DNA of 64,000 bases from Sandaracinus amylolyticus (GTDB lineage Bacteria > Myxococcota_A > Polyangia > Polyangiales > Sandaracinaceae), in the NCBI RefSeq assembly GCF_021631985.1, contig NZ_CP070225.1, positions 1,116,001 through 1,180,000 of the forward strand, written 5' to 3'. This document shows positions 53,779 to 63,630 of this stretch, piece after piece; position 1 is the stretch's first letter; each line of letters begins with the position of its first letter. A program made the position numbers and the translations under genes. The notes below the pieces were generated by a model. That model had not been told where the DNA came from and ran no database searches. It worked only from the letters and a program-made list of their open reading frames with translations.

Positions 53779-54906
53779 GTGACCTCCCGACGTCGTCTCG
53801 CTCGCTCCGTCCTCCCCTTCGCGCTGGTGATCGCGCTGGCGCTCGTGGGCTGCGGATCGAGCGCGTCGGAGGAGCCGGCACCGCCTCCGCGGCGCGAGGC
53901 GTCGCGACCCGCCGAGCCCGGGCGCGCGCCCGCGAGCGAGGTGCCGCTCGTGCGCGGCAGCCGCCCGATCATGAGCACGCTCTACCAGATCACGATCGTC
54001 TCGGACGACGAGGCGCGCGCGCACCGCGCGATCGACGCCGCGCTCGACGAGGTGGAGCGGCTCGGCGTCGTGCTCTCGGAGTGGCGCCCCGACAGCGAGG
54101 TCTCGCGCATCAACGAGGCCGCGGGTCGCGCGCCGGTGCAGGTCGGCGCGGACACGATGGCGAACGTGCGCGAGTCGCTGCGCATCGCGGAGTGGACCGA
54201 CGGCGCGTACGACATCACCTGGGCTGCGCTGCGCGACTTCTATCTCTTCCAGCCCGGCGAAGCGCGCGTGCCCGACATGGACGCGGTGCGCGCGCGCCTG
54301 CCGCTCGTGAATTGGCGCGACGTGATCGTCGACGAGGCCGCGAGCACGGTGATGCTGCGCCGCGAGGGCCAGGCGATCGGCCTCGGCGGCATCGCGAAGG
54401 GCTGGGCGGTCGATCGCGCGGGCGCGGTGCTGCAGGAGCACGGCTTCCGCGACTTCATGATCTTCGGCGGCGGTCAGGTGCTCGTGCACGGCGCGCGTGG
54501 TGATCGCGGATGGCGTGTCGGCATCCAGCACCCGCGGCGCAGCGACTACATCGGGTTCGTCGAGGCGACCGACGCATCGATCGCGACCTCGGGCGACTAC
54601 GAGCACGCGTTCCGCGCGCCCGACGGAACGCACTGGCACCACATCATCGATCTCACGACGGGCCTGCCCGCGCGCGGCACGATGTCGGTCACGATCATCG
54701 CGCCCACGGGCCTGCTCGCGGACGGGCTCGACACCGGCTGCTTCGTGATGGGCCCCGAGCGATGCCTCGCGATGCTCGAGCGCCTGCCCGAGCGCGTCGA
54801 CGCGGTGATCATCGACGCCGATCTGAAGGTGTGGACCACGCCGGGGCTGCGCGAGCGGCTCACGATGCGCGTCGAGCTCGACGCCGAAGGCCGACTGCCG
54901 CGTTAG
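53779..54906 (+). CDS. apbE: FAD:protein FMN transferase (ApbE) lipoprotein
   Basis: A 375-residue ApbE. GTG 53779 opens a lipoprotein signal (VTSRRRLARSVLPFALVIAL, lipobox ALVGC). Upstream in-frame GTG 53767 and TTG 53740 are alternatives. Family motifs are MSTLYQITI, LSEWRPDSEVSRIN, GLGGIAKGWAVDRAG, the flavin-site FGGGQVLVHG and HHIIDLTTGLPA, and the Mg/substrate site TGLLADGLDTGCFVMG. It attaches FMN covalently to a threonine of target proteins such as NqrC/RnfG on the periplasmic side. No such target is encoded nearby. Confidence 0.93.
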   Translation: MTSRRRLARSVLPFALVIALALVGCGSSASEEPAPPPRREASRPAEPGRAPASEVPLVRGSRPIMSTLYQITIVSDDEARAHRAIDAALDEVERLGVVLSEWRPDSEVSRINEAAGRAPVQVGADTMANVRESLRIAEWTDGAYDITWAALRDFYLFQPGEARVPDMDAVRARLPLVNWRDVIVDEAASTVMLRREGQAIGLGGIAKGWAVDRAGAVLQEHGFRDFMIFGGGQVLVHGARGDRGWRVGIQHPRRSDYIGFVEATDASIATSGDYEHAFRAPDGTHWHHIIDLTTGLPARGTMSVTIIAPTGLLADGLDTGCFVMGPERCLAMLERLPERVDAVIIDADLKVWTTPGLRERLTMRVELDAEGRLPR

Positions 54907-54925
54907 CGCGGTCTTCGCGAAACCG

Positions 54926-55345
54926 ACGGCCGAGCACGCGGGACGAGCACGCAGGACGCGCACGAGCAGGAGCACGTGGGCCTTCGGCGCGCGCAGTCCG
55001 CGAAATTCCGAGGCCCAATGGGCGTTTTCCGCACAGGTCGCGGCGCGATTCCTACGCGAAATCCGCAGCTTACGAATTGTCCTCGTTTGGGGTATCGGAT
55101 CGAGCCTCCACGACCCTCGATCCGAGCCTCGTCGACCCTCGATCCGAGCCTCGTCGACCCTCGACCCGAGCCTCGCCGACCCTCGACCCGAGCCTCACCG
55201 ACCCTCGACCCGAGCCTCACCGACCCACGCCCCGAGCCTCGGCAACCCTCGTCTGCTGCCTCACCGCCCCCGCGCGAGACCCGTGCTCGTGCTCGTGCGC
55301 GTCCCTCGTGCTCGTCCCGCGTGCCGCGTGCGCGTGCTCGGCCGT
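54926..55345. repeat. 420-bp element with about 50-bp inverted ends
   Basis: The left end 54926-54976 (beginning ACGGCCGAGCACGCGGGACG) is the inverted copy of 55282-55345 with a few mismatches and about 13 extra bases in the right arm. The two ends enclose an AT-richer stretch and seven 22-bp tandem units. There is no transposase frame. It could be a MITE-like non-autonomous element or a large hairpin between apbE and the DUF3817 gene. Confidence 0.7.
55111..55264 (+). repeat. 22-bp tandem repeat array, seven units
   Basis: Units begin at 55111, 55133, 55155, 55177, 55199, 55221 and 55243. The consensus is CGACCCTCGAYCCGAGCCTCRY. Units 1-5 differ at only a few positions, while units 6 and 7 are degraded. 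A degenerate half-unit precedes them. The unit length is not a multiple of three and there are no spacers. Confidence 0.85.
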
Positions 55346-55381
55346 TCCATCCCGCCCCGAGCGGCCCCATGCTTCCCCGCC

Positions 55382-55696
55382 ATGCTGAGCACCCCGATCG
55401 GCCGCCTGCGTCTCGTCGCCCTCGTCGAGGCCGTCTCGTACCTCGTGCTGCTCTTCGTCGCGATGCCGCTCAAGTACGTGTGGGACCTCCCGCTCGCGGT
55501 GCGCGTCGCCGGCGCAGTGCACGGCTTCCTCTTCGTCGCGTTCGTCGTCGCGCTCTTCCGCGCCGCGGACGCGCGCTCGTGGGCGTGGCGCCGCAGCGCG
55601 CTCGTGTTCGCGACCTCGCTCGTGCCCTTCGCGACGTTCTGGATCGACCGCTCGCTCCGCGAGGAGGACCTCGCGGTCGCGCACGTGCGCAGCTGA
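55382..55696 (+). CDS. DUF3817 integral membrane protein
   Basis: A 104-residue protein matching DUF3817 in length and layout. LSTPIGRLRLVALVEAVSYLVLLFVAMPLKY is the N-terminal helix with the conserved Arg and Glu; AGAVHGFLFVAFVVALFRAA and ALVFATSLVPFATFWIDRSL follow, with the family's His-Gly and Phe residues. Three TM helices are expected. The function is unknown. The start is ATG 55382, just after the 420-bp element. The composite repeat begins directly after the stop codon. Confidence 0.85.
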   Translation: MLSTPIGRLRLVALVEAVSYLVLLFVAMPLKYVWDLPLAVRVAGAVHGFLFVAFVVALFRAADARSWAWRRSALVFATSLVPFATFWIDRSLREEDLAVAHVRS

Positions 55697-55839
55697 CGTG
55701 CGGGCCCTGCGCCAGCGAGCACTCCAGCTCGACCGTGCGTCCAACATCGGCTCGCCGGCGCAGGGCCCTCCCGTCCGCGTGCGCCGCACGCTCCCGTGCG
55801 GGCCCTGCGCCAGCGAGCACTCCAGCTCGACCGTGCGTC
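55697..55839. repeat. two copies of a 45-bp repeat flanking a second module
   Basis: Module A (CGTGCGGGCCCTGCGCCAGC and onward to CGTGCGTC) is identical at 55697-55741 and 55795-55839. Between them is module B, beginning GTCCAACATCGGCTCG at 55739. GGGCCCTGCGCC in A and GGCGCAGGGCCC in B are inverted, so RNA from here would fold strongly. A diverged B-A copy lies at 57192-57262. Confidence 0.85.
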
Positions 55840-55869
55840 TCCTGATTTCCTTCGCCGCGGCCGAGGGCG

Positions 55870-55875
55870 TATCCT
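55870..55875 (+). promoter_or_regulatory. -10 candidate for the Ser/Thr kinase gene
   Basis: TATCCT in CGTATCCTCGTG ends 8 nt before ATG 55884, so the transcript would be nearly leaderless. Confidence 0.45.
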
Positions 55876-55883
55876 CGTGATCG

Positions 55884-57185
55884 ATGAGCGCCGGCGAAGA
55901 CGGCGCCGAGGGGTGGGGCGACGACGGGGAGTACGGCCGCACCACGATCGGCACCGACATGTTCGGGACCCAGGAGGTCCCCGACTATCCGGCGGTCGGG
56001 CGGATCGGCGGCTTCGAGATCCTCGGCCGCATCGCGCGCGGCGGCATGGCCGAGCTCTATCTCGCGCGGGCGCGCCAGGGCGACGGCTCGGTGCGCCACG
56101 TCGTCGTCAAGCGCGTGCTCACCGAGATGCAGCACGACGCCGAGATGGTGCGGATGTTCATCGAAGAGGGACGCATCGCGCGGCGCCTCTTCCACCCCAA
56201 CGTCTGTCACGTCTACGAGTGCGGCGAGGACCAGGGCCTCACGTACATGGCGCTCGAGTGGGTGCACGGCGTGTCGCTGCGCGACGTCATCCGTCGCTCG
56301 CAGCAGCACGGCGGGATCCCGGTGCCGATCGTGGTGCACGTCATCGCGAAGATCGCGGCGGCGCTCGAGTACGTGCACCACGCGCGCGGCATCGACGGAA
56401 AGCCGCTCGCGATCATCCACCAGGACGTCTCGCCCCACAACGTGATGCTCAGCTGGAAGGGCGACGTGAAGCTGCTCGACTTCGGCATCGCGAAGACGAG
56501 CGCGCAGGCGCAGATCGCGAGCGATCGCCCCCAGGGCAAGTACGAGTACATGTCGCCCGAGCAGCTGCGCGGCGCGCCGATCGACGCGCGCAGCGACATC
56601 TTCGCGCTCGGCGTGTGCCTCCACGAGGCGCTCTGCGGTCGCTCGCTGCACGGCCGCGAGAGCCTTCCGATGATCATGAGCGCGGTGGTCGAGGAGCCCG
56701 CGCCCTCGGTCCGCTCGGTGCGCCCCGAGCTGCCCGAGGCGCTCGATCGCATCGTCGCGAAGGCGCTCGCGAAGGCGCCCGAGGAGCGATTCCAGAGCGC
56801 GGCCGAGATGCAGCGCGCGCTCGAGGCGTGGCTCGATCAGGCGGGCCAGAACGTGAGCGAGACGCGCGTCGCGCTGATCATCGGCGGGCTCTTCGACGCC
56901 GAGGACAAGGCGCCGCTGCGTCCCGGCGCCGCGAACATCACGGGCACGCTGCCCGCGATCCTCTCCGGCGAGATCGAGCTGCCGCGCTCGTCGAGCGATC
57001 CGCCGCGCGAGCGCAACCGCGAGCCCTCGCTGAGCGACTCCGCGACGCGCACGCTGGTCGACGAGGACCCCGACGACGGCGGCGCGAAGCACGAGCGCAG
57101 CGTGTCGCTCGGCGTGATCGGGGTGTCGATCGGGGTCGCCTTGGTGATCCTGATCACGGCGTGGATGTTCCTGGCGGTGCGGTGA
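55884..57185 (+). CDS. Ser/Thr protein kinase (Pkn-type), membrane-anchored
   Basis: A 433-residue kinase. The glycine loop is about residues 49-56 (RIARGGMAE), with Lys76 in VVVKRV, Glu95 in FIEEGR, the catalytic loop IIHQDVSPHNVML (His179-Gln180-Asp181, Asn186), LLDFGIAK (DFG at 199-201) and MSPEQL. The usual HRD arginine is replaced by Gln, a non-RD loop. The C-terminal 130 residues are a variable linker, then one TM helix (LGVIGVSIGVALVILITAWMFL). It is bracketed by copies of the composite repeat. Substrates are unknown. Confidence 0.93.
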   Translation: MSAGEDGAEGWGDDGEYGRTTIGTDMFGTQEVPDYPAVGRIGGFEILGRIARGGMAELYLARARQGDGSVRHVVVKRVLTEMQHDAEMVRMFIEEGRIARRLFHPNVCHVYECGEDQGLTYMALEWVHGVSLRDVIRRSQQHGGIPVPIVVHVIAKIAAALEYVHHARGIDGKPLAIIHQDVSPHNVMLSWKGDVKLLDFGIAKTSAQAQIASDRPQGKYEYMSPEQLRGAPIDARSDIFALGVCLHEALCGRSLHGRESLPMIMSAVVEEPAPSVRSVRPELPEALDRIVAKALAKAPEERFQSAAEMQRALEAWLDQAGQNVSETRVALIIGGLFDAEDKAPLRPGAANITGTLPAILSGEIELPRSSSDPPRERNREPSLSDSATRTLVDEDPDDGGAKHERSVSLGVIGVSIGVALVILITAWMFLAVR

Positions 57186-58398
57186 TCGACTGTCCAACAT
57201 CGGCTCGGCCGCGGCGGGTCCTTCCGTCCGCTGCGGGCCCTCCACGGCCGAGCACTCCAGCTGGGCTGATCCCGAAGAGCCGCGTCGCGTTGCGCCAGTA
57301 GAGATCCTCGAGCACGTCGCGCGGCAGATCGATCCCGTCGATCGTCCAGTCGCCCTGGATCGGCGTGGGGTGCGCGAAGCCGCGATCCGCGGTCTCGAAG
57401 TAGCGGAAGTGCGCCTCGTAGAAGACCGGGATGCGCGACGGCGGATCGGCATCGCGCCCCGCGGAGCCGAGCACGAGCGAGCCCCGCGCGCCCATCTGGA
57501 AGTCGGTGCCGAAGAGGATGCGATCGCGATGACGCACGAAGAGCGCGCGCATGCGCGCGGGATCGTGACGGCCGATCTCGGGGATGCGCGCGCCGGTCTC
57601 GACGAAGAGGTTCGGATGGGTGTCGAGCATGCGCGCGACGGTCTCGGGCTCCTCGGGCGCGTTGCCGAAGTGCGCGCCGAGGAAGCGGGTGCGCGGATGG
57701 CGCGCGACGCGTCGCTCGTACTGATCGAACACCTCGCGCCAGCTGGGCCAGTCGCCGTGACCGTCGGGGCGCGCGCCGTGGAAGCTCCACGAGGGATGCG
57801 CGGAGAGCTCGTCCCAGCGCTCGTTGTCGCGCGTCGCGGGCTCGAAGAACGCCTGGGGATCGCCGCTGTGGATCAGCACCGGGAGGTCGAGCTCGCCCGC
57901 GGTCTCGAACACGACGTCGAGCCGGGGATCGTCGACCGCGAGGAGCGATCCATCGGCGAGCGTGATGCCGAGGCCGAGCGCCTTGAACACCTTGAGCCCG
58001 ACCGCGCCCGCATCACGACACGCGCGCAATGAGCGACGTGCGTAGTCGTCGAAGTCGCTGCGCTCGACGCGCGAGAGATCGAGGTGGCAGTAGGGGCGCA
58101 GCGCGCCGTGGGTGCGGCGCATCGCGTCGGCGGACTCTTCGAGCCCACCGCCGTTCGGGTGCCCGCCCGAGGCGTTCAGCGCGATCACCACGCCGCCGTG
58201 CTCGCGGAACGTGCGCAGCGCGCGCTCGGCGAGCTCCGGCGGGACGTGGACGTGCACGTCGATGCGCGGGATGTCGGCGTAGCGATGCGCGCGCGATGGT
58301 GCCTCGTCGTCGGGCCACACGCGCCACGCGATCGCGATCGCCATCGCGATCCCTGCGACCACCAGGCCGAGCCGGCTCCCTCGAGGCGTGCCCCGCAT
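57154..58398 (-). CDS. amidohydrolase family 2 enzyme, C-terminus extended into a repeat
   Basis: A 414-residue protein with an N-terminal anchor or signal (LGLVVAGIAMAIAIAWRVW). The TIM-barrel amidohydrolase-2 pattern is present: DVHVHVP, GLKVFKALGLGI, PVLIHSGDP, FLGAHFGNAPEEP, NLFVETGARIPEIG and RILFGTDFQMG. The normal family end is reached at YWRNATRLFGI. The last about 37 residues (SPAGVLGRGGPAADG...) are read from the repeat copy at 57192-57262 and the antisense of the kinase 3' end, which it overlaps by 32 bp. The native stop may have been lost by insertion. Confidence 0.88.
   Translation of the reverse strand: MRGTPRGSRLGLVVAGIAMAIAIAWRVWPDDEAPSRAHRYADIPRIDVHVHVPPELAERALRTFREHGGVVIALNASGGHPNGGGLEESADAMRRTHGALRPYCHLDLSRVERSDFDDYARRSLRACRDAGAVGLKVFKALGLGITLADGSLLAVDDPRLDVVFETAGELDLPVLIHSGDPQAFFEPATRDNERWDELSAHPSWSFHGARPDGHGDWPSWREVFDQYERRVARHPRTRFLGAHFGNAPEEPETVARMLDTHPNLFVETGARIPEIGRHDPARMRALFVRHRDRILFGTDFQMGARGSLVLGSAGRDADPPSRIPVFYEAHFRYFETADRGFAHPTPIQGDWTIDGIDLPRDVLEDLYWRNATRLFGISPAGVLGRGGPAADGRTRRGRADVGQSITAPPGTSTP
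57192..57262. repeat. diverged copy of the composite B-A repeat
   Basis: It begins with GTCCAACATCGGCTCG, identical to 55739-55754. A related GC-rich centre follows, then GCGGGCCCTCCACGGCCGAG and AGCACTCCAGCT. It starts 7 bp after the kinase stop and, on the minus strand, supplies the last codons of the amidohydrolase. Confidence 0.75.
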
Positions 58399-58463
58399 GG
58401 CGCGAAGATACTCGCCCCGCGCGGGTCGCGCGCCGGTGCGTGCGACCCGCCGTCACTCCGCGA

Positions 58464-59471
58464 TCAGCAGTCCGTCACCGCGCACGAGGTCTGGCACCCG
58501 TCACAGAGCACGCAGTCGGCGAAGTCCACGTACACCGAGATGGCTGCGGGGGGCGCCGCGGCGGCGCAACCCTGGGCGCACGCGTCGGTCGTGCAGGCGT
58601 TCACGCAGTTCGAGAGCGCTTCGCAGCCGGGCGTCTCCACGCATGCGAGCCCCGCCGCCTCGCACACGGAGGCGACCGCGCACTCGATGCACGCGTCGCA
58701 GCTCGCTCCCCCGTCTTCACAGGTCGCAGCGCAGTCCGCCGGGCACGACGCGGGCGTCTCGCCCGCGCCGCAGACGCCGTCGCCGCACGCCGTGCAGTCC
58801 GCCGGACAGGTGGCGCTCGACTCCGAAGCGTCGCAGGCGCCGTTGCCGCACGTGCTCGGCGCGCAGTCGGCCGCGCAGGTCTCCGGCGTCTCGCCGCCGT
58901 TGCACGCGCCGTCGCCGCACGCGGGCGCGCCGGGACACTCGGTCGCCTCGCACGCGCTCTGGCAGCTCTCGCACAGCACGCACAGCGCGAAGTCGCCGTA
59001 GAGCTGCCGACCTTCGAACGGGGCGTCCGCCAAGCACTGCTGCTGGCAGGGCTCGTCGCTGCACCCCGCGAGGCACCGCGAGAGGGCGGCGCACTCGCCG
59101 TTCGCGCTGCAGGCGGCCAGCGCGGATGCGCATCGTCCCTCGACCGCGCACTCCTGGCATTGGTCGCAGTCCGCGATCCCCGCGCAGCTCGGGCAGTCCT
59201 CGGCGCACGCGTCGACCTCCGACTCGTCGCACGTTCCGTCGCCGCACTCGGGGCCCGATTCGCAGTCGGCGGGGCAGTCCTCGCCGTCGTCGCAGGTGCC
59301 GTCACCGCAGGTGCTCGGTGCGCGCGCGTCGGGCTCCCCTCCGCCGTCGATCGGCGGGGTGCCCGCATCGCCGTCCCCGCTGTCGCCTTCGCCGCCTCCG
59401 GGCCCGCCGCACCCCGCGGCGATGGCGACACAGAGAGCGAGCCCGAACGATCTGAGCCAGCGGTACGTCAC
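58464..59471 (-). CDS. Cys-rich surface lipoprotein
   Basis: A 335-residue protein starting at GTG 59469-59471, with a GAGGAGG site upstream and a lipobox AIAAGC. An acidic Gly-rich linker follows. The mature chain has more than 50 cysteines. It has a central block of CGDGxC...CPADC repeats, each about 17-20 residues (for example CGDGTCDDGEDCPADC, CGNGACDASESSATCPADC). This block is bracketed by two copies of a 75-residue module with C(D/I)xCxECAV, CxALSxCxxxC and YxDFALCVLCESCQSAC. It is likely a disulfide-rich surface protein; I do not recognise a named family. Confidence 0.85.
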   Translation of the reverse strand: MTYRWLRSFGLALCVAIAAGCGGPGGGEGDSGDGDAGTPPIDGGGEPDARAPSTCGDGTCDDGEDCPADCESGPECGDGTCDESEVDACAEDCPSCAGIADCDQCQECAVEGRCASALAACSANGECAALSRCLAGCSDEPCQQQCLADAPFEGRQLYGDFALCVLCESCQSACEATECPGAPACGDGACNGGETPETCAADCAPSTCGNGACDASESSATCPADCTACGDGVCGAGETPASCPADCAATCEDGGASCDACIECAVASVCEAAGLACVETPGCEALSNCVNACTTDACAQGCAAAAPPAAISVYVDFADCVLCDGCQTSCAVTDC

Positions 59472-59598
59472 GCACGGACCTCCTCGGTGGACGGATCCGT
59501 GTATCCGGGGGCGCGAGGCGCTCGCTATCCGCTTCGAGCGTGCGCGCTATCCAGTCGCGGCGAGACGGTCCCGCGAGTGGCGCGAGGATCGAAGACCG

Positions 59599-59670
59599 TC
59601 GCCGCACGTGCAGTCGGCCGGGCAGGTGCCCGGCGTCTCGCTCCCGCGGCACGTGCCATCGCCGCACGTG
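59599..59670 (-). pseudogene. detached fragment of the CGDG...CPADC repeat
   Basis: On the minus strand this stretch reads TCGDGTCRGSETPGTCPADC then TCG, the same repeat unit as in the Cys-rich lipoprotein. It lies about 130 bp upstream of that gene's start, in the interval before the AraC gene. It has no start, stop or ribosome-binding site of its own. It looks like a leftover from recombination among the repeats. Confidence 0.65.
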
Positions 59671-59684
59671 CGCTATCGCGCGCG

Positions 59685-60695
59685 TTATCCATTCGTGCCG
59701 CGGTGGCGCAGGCGCGTCTCCGACGGGCTCTCGCCGAAGCGCGCGCGGTACTCGACGCTGAACCGTCCGAGGTGCACGAAGCCGCAGGCGAGCGCCACCT
59801 CGGTGACCGATCGTTCCGCCGACTCGAGCAAGCGGCGTCGCGCGAGCTCGAGCCGCCTCTGGCGGTGGAACGCGATCGGCGAGGCGTCGCGGTGCGCGCG
59901 GAACGCCGCCGCGATGACGCGTCCGCTCGCGCCGAGCGCGCGCGCGAGCTCGGTGGTCGAGACCGGGCGGTCTGCGTTGGCCGCGAGGTACTCCTCCGCG
60001 CGTCGCAGCAGCGCGGGCTCCGACGCTCGACGGGGCTCCGCGAGGAGGTGGCTCCCGCTGTGCGGCAGACCGATCAGGATCGTGTGGACGATCGTGTCCG
60101 CGAGCCGCGCCGCGACCGGGGGCGCGGTCAGCACGCTCGAGCCGCCGCGCACGTCGTCGAGGACGTGCCGCAGCAGGCGGACGAGCGAAGCGCCGCCGCC
60201 GCGGGTCAGATCGATGCCGACGTCGAAGCGCGGCGCGCCGCGGCCCGACGTGCCGGCGAGGCTCTCGAAGCTCGCGCGGAGCGCGGGGAGCGCGACCGAG
60301 ATCTGGATGCCGCGATAGCCCGCGCCGAGCGTGAACGCGGCCGGCGCGTCCGGCGAGACGATGGCGCCGCGCAGCCCGGGAACGAGCGGGGCCGTGGTCC
60401 CCGACTGCTGCGACTCGCCGCCCTTCCGCACCGGCACGACGAGCCCGAACTGCTGCGTGACGTGGGCGGAGTGCGCGCGGATCTCGGCGCGGTAGCCGCT
60501 CATGACGATCCCGATGTCGCCGAGCTGCAGGCGCGACGCGCGGAACTCGAACGGCTCCCGGCCGCGCAGCGGCTCCACGCGCACCGGCGAGTTGAGCGTC
60601 GACTGCAGCTGCACTGCTTCGTCGAGCGACCGCGTGTGGATCAGCGGCGCGCCGACGAAGTGGCGCGCGTCGCTCGTGCTGGCTCGGTACGGCAT
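59685..60695 (-). CDS. AraC family transcriptional regulator
   Basis: A 336-residue regulator of the AraC/XylS type with an N-terminal AraC_binding_2-like domain (about 30-190, including FEFRASRLQLGDIGIV). The C-terminal double helix-turn-helix (about 230-330) has the family pattern: AEEYLAANADRPVSTTELARALGASGRVIAAAFRAH, SPIAFHRQRRLELARRRLL and VTEVALACGFVHLGRFSVEYRARFGESPSE. A TACGCT -10 candidate lies at 60718-60723 (minus). The targets and effector are unknown; its neighbours are the Cys-rich lipoprotein and the DUF255 gene. Confidence 0.9.
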   Translation of the reverse strand: MPYRASTSDARHFVGAPLIHTRSLDEAVQLQSTLNSPVRVEPLRGREPFEFRASRLQLGDIGIVMSGYRAEIRAHSAHVTQQFGLVVPVRKGGESQQSGTTAPLVPGLRGAIVSPDAPAAFTLGAGYRGIQISVALPALRASFESLAGTSGRGAPRFDVGIDLTRGGGASLVRLLRHVLDDVRGGSSVLTAPPVAARLADTIVHTILIGLPHSGSHLLAEPRRASEPALLRRAEEYLAANADRPVSTTELARALGASGRVIAAAFRAHRDASPIAFHRQRRLELARRRLLESAERSVTEVALACGFVHLGRFSVEYRARFGESPSETRLRHRGTNG

Positions 60696-60717
60696 GTCGA
60701 GCGGGACGATCGGTCGG

Positions 60718-60723
60718 AGCGTA
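60718..60723 (-). promoter_or_regulatory. -10 candidate for the AraC gene
   Basis: TACGCT on the minus strand, 22 nt before ATG 60695, in the context AAATACGCTCC. Confidence 0.35.
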
Positions 60724-60749
60724 TTTCGAGGCGCGCGCGCCGCGCAACG

Positions 60750-62798
<2,049 letters not shown>

Positions 62799-62906
62799 GG
62801 GCGGCACATGGAGCGCCCTCGTCGCCCCGGCAACGCGCGTCCGAGCTGCGGTCGAGACGCTTCGAACGATTGGCCTCGGAGACCATTTCTGCGAGACTGC
62901 GCGTCG

Positions 62907-63254
62907 GTGAGCGAGGGCCGCGACAAGCCGGAGGGAGCCGGCGAGGGAAGCGCGACGCAGAGCAGCGAGGCACCGCGCTGGGCGGCCGACGAGCCCACGG
63001 CCATGTGGGACGAGAGCTCGCTGCGCGATCGCGGCTTCGACGACGTCGCGCAGGCACCGTCCCCCACGACGGGCCCGGCCACTGCGCCGGGGGTCGGGGG
63101 AGACGACCGAGCGACCGTGCACTCGGTGCCCTCGGCCGCACCGCGCACCGCCGCGCCGCCGCCCGCAGGTGGTCTCAGCTGGCCGATGACGGTGGCGATC
63201 GCGACGGTCGTCGCGGTGGTCGTCTACTTCGCCGTCCGCCTGCTGATGCGCTGA
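62907..63254 (+). CDS. small tail-anchored membrane protein
   Basis: A 115-residue protein with GTG 62907 as the start. The first 85 residues are polar, Ser/Glu/Pro-rich and probably disordered ([36 protein letters not shown]). The C-terminus is a single TM helix ([21 protein letters not shown]) ending in Arg. This tail-anchored layout resembles the C-terminal anchor of the kinase at 55884, but no catalytic domain is present. A GAGACT hexamer ends 9 nt before the start. Confidence 0.65.
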   Translation: MSEGRDKPEGAGEGSATQSSEAPRWAADEPTAMWDESSLRDRGFDDVAQAPSPTTGPATAPGVGGDDRATVHSVPSAAPRTAAPPPAGGLSWPMTVAIATVVAVVVYFAVRLLMR

Positions 63255-63362
63255 ATTCGGGACGCGACAGGAGTGCTCGCGAAGCAGCCGGCGGACGGGA
63301 GTGCCCGTCTCGGGCACGGACGAGAGCTGGCTGCGCAGCGAGCCGTTGAATTCGGCCGCAGA

Positions 63363-63470
63363 ACGCGATTCTGCGGCGCCCCATCGCCTCCTGGGCGTCC
63401 AGGACGCGATTTCGCAGCGCCGAATCGCCTCCAGGACGTCCAGGACGCGATTCTCGCCCGGCGAATCGTC
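63363..63470. repeat. 41-bp tandem repeat, 2.6 copies
   Basis: Units begin at 63363, 63404 and 63445. Each opens ACGCGATT, and the first two end CGTCCAGG, the copies being diverged in the middle. Related words in the opposite orientation occur at about 63512-63570. Confidence 0.7.
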
Positions 63471-63630
63471 GGAATTACAATCTGACTGCGTGTGGGGGTT
63501 CCCCAATCGCCTCCCGGACGCGCTGGAGCCGAGTTGGCGGCGCGAAATCGCGTCCCGGGCGCGCGGCTGCCAATCGCGCTCGCCGCAGCCGGCTCTCGTG
63601 ATCGTGGACGCGTCTCTCGACCCCGCGCGC

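Larger units (their letters stand above)
54907..55381. other. intergenic region occupied by a repeat element
   Basis: The 475 bp between apbE and the DUF3817 gene contains no credible coding frame. Nearly all of it is the element at 54926-55345, which includes a tandem array at 55111-55264. A relatively AT-rich stretch at about 55008-55100 has no recognisable feature. Confidence 0.65.

Noticed and set aside
50941-54975. A 1344-codon minus-strand frame ending with the DUF4159 gene
   Set aside because: Only the part downstream of ATG 51768 is the DUF4159 protein. The rest is antisense to apbE and the histidine kinase.
55111-55264. Tandem repeat considered as a CRISPR array
   Set aside because: Units are directly adjacent with no spacers, and no cas gene is in the window.
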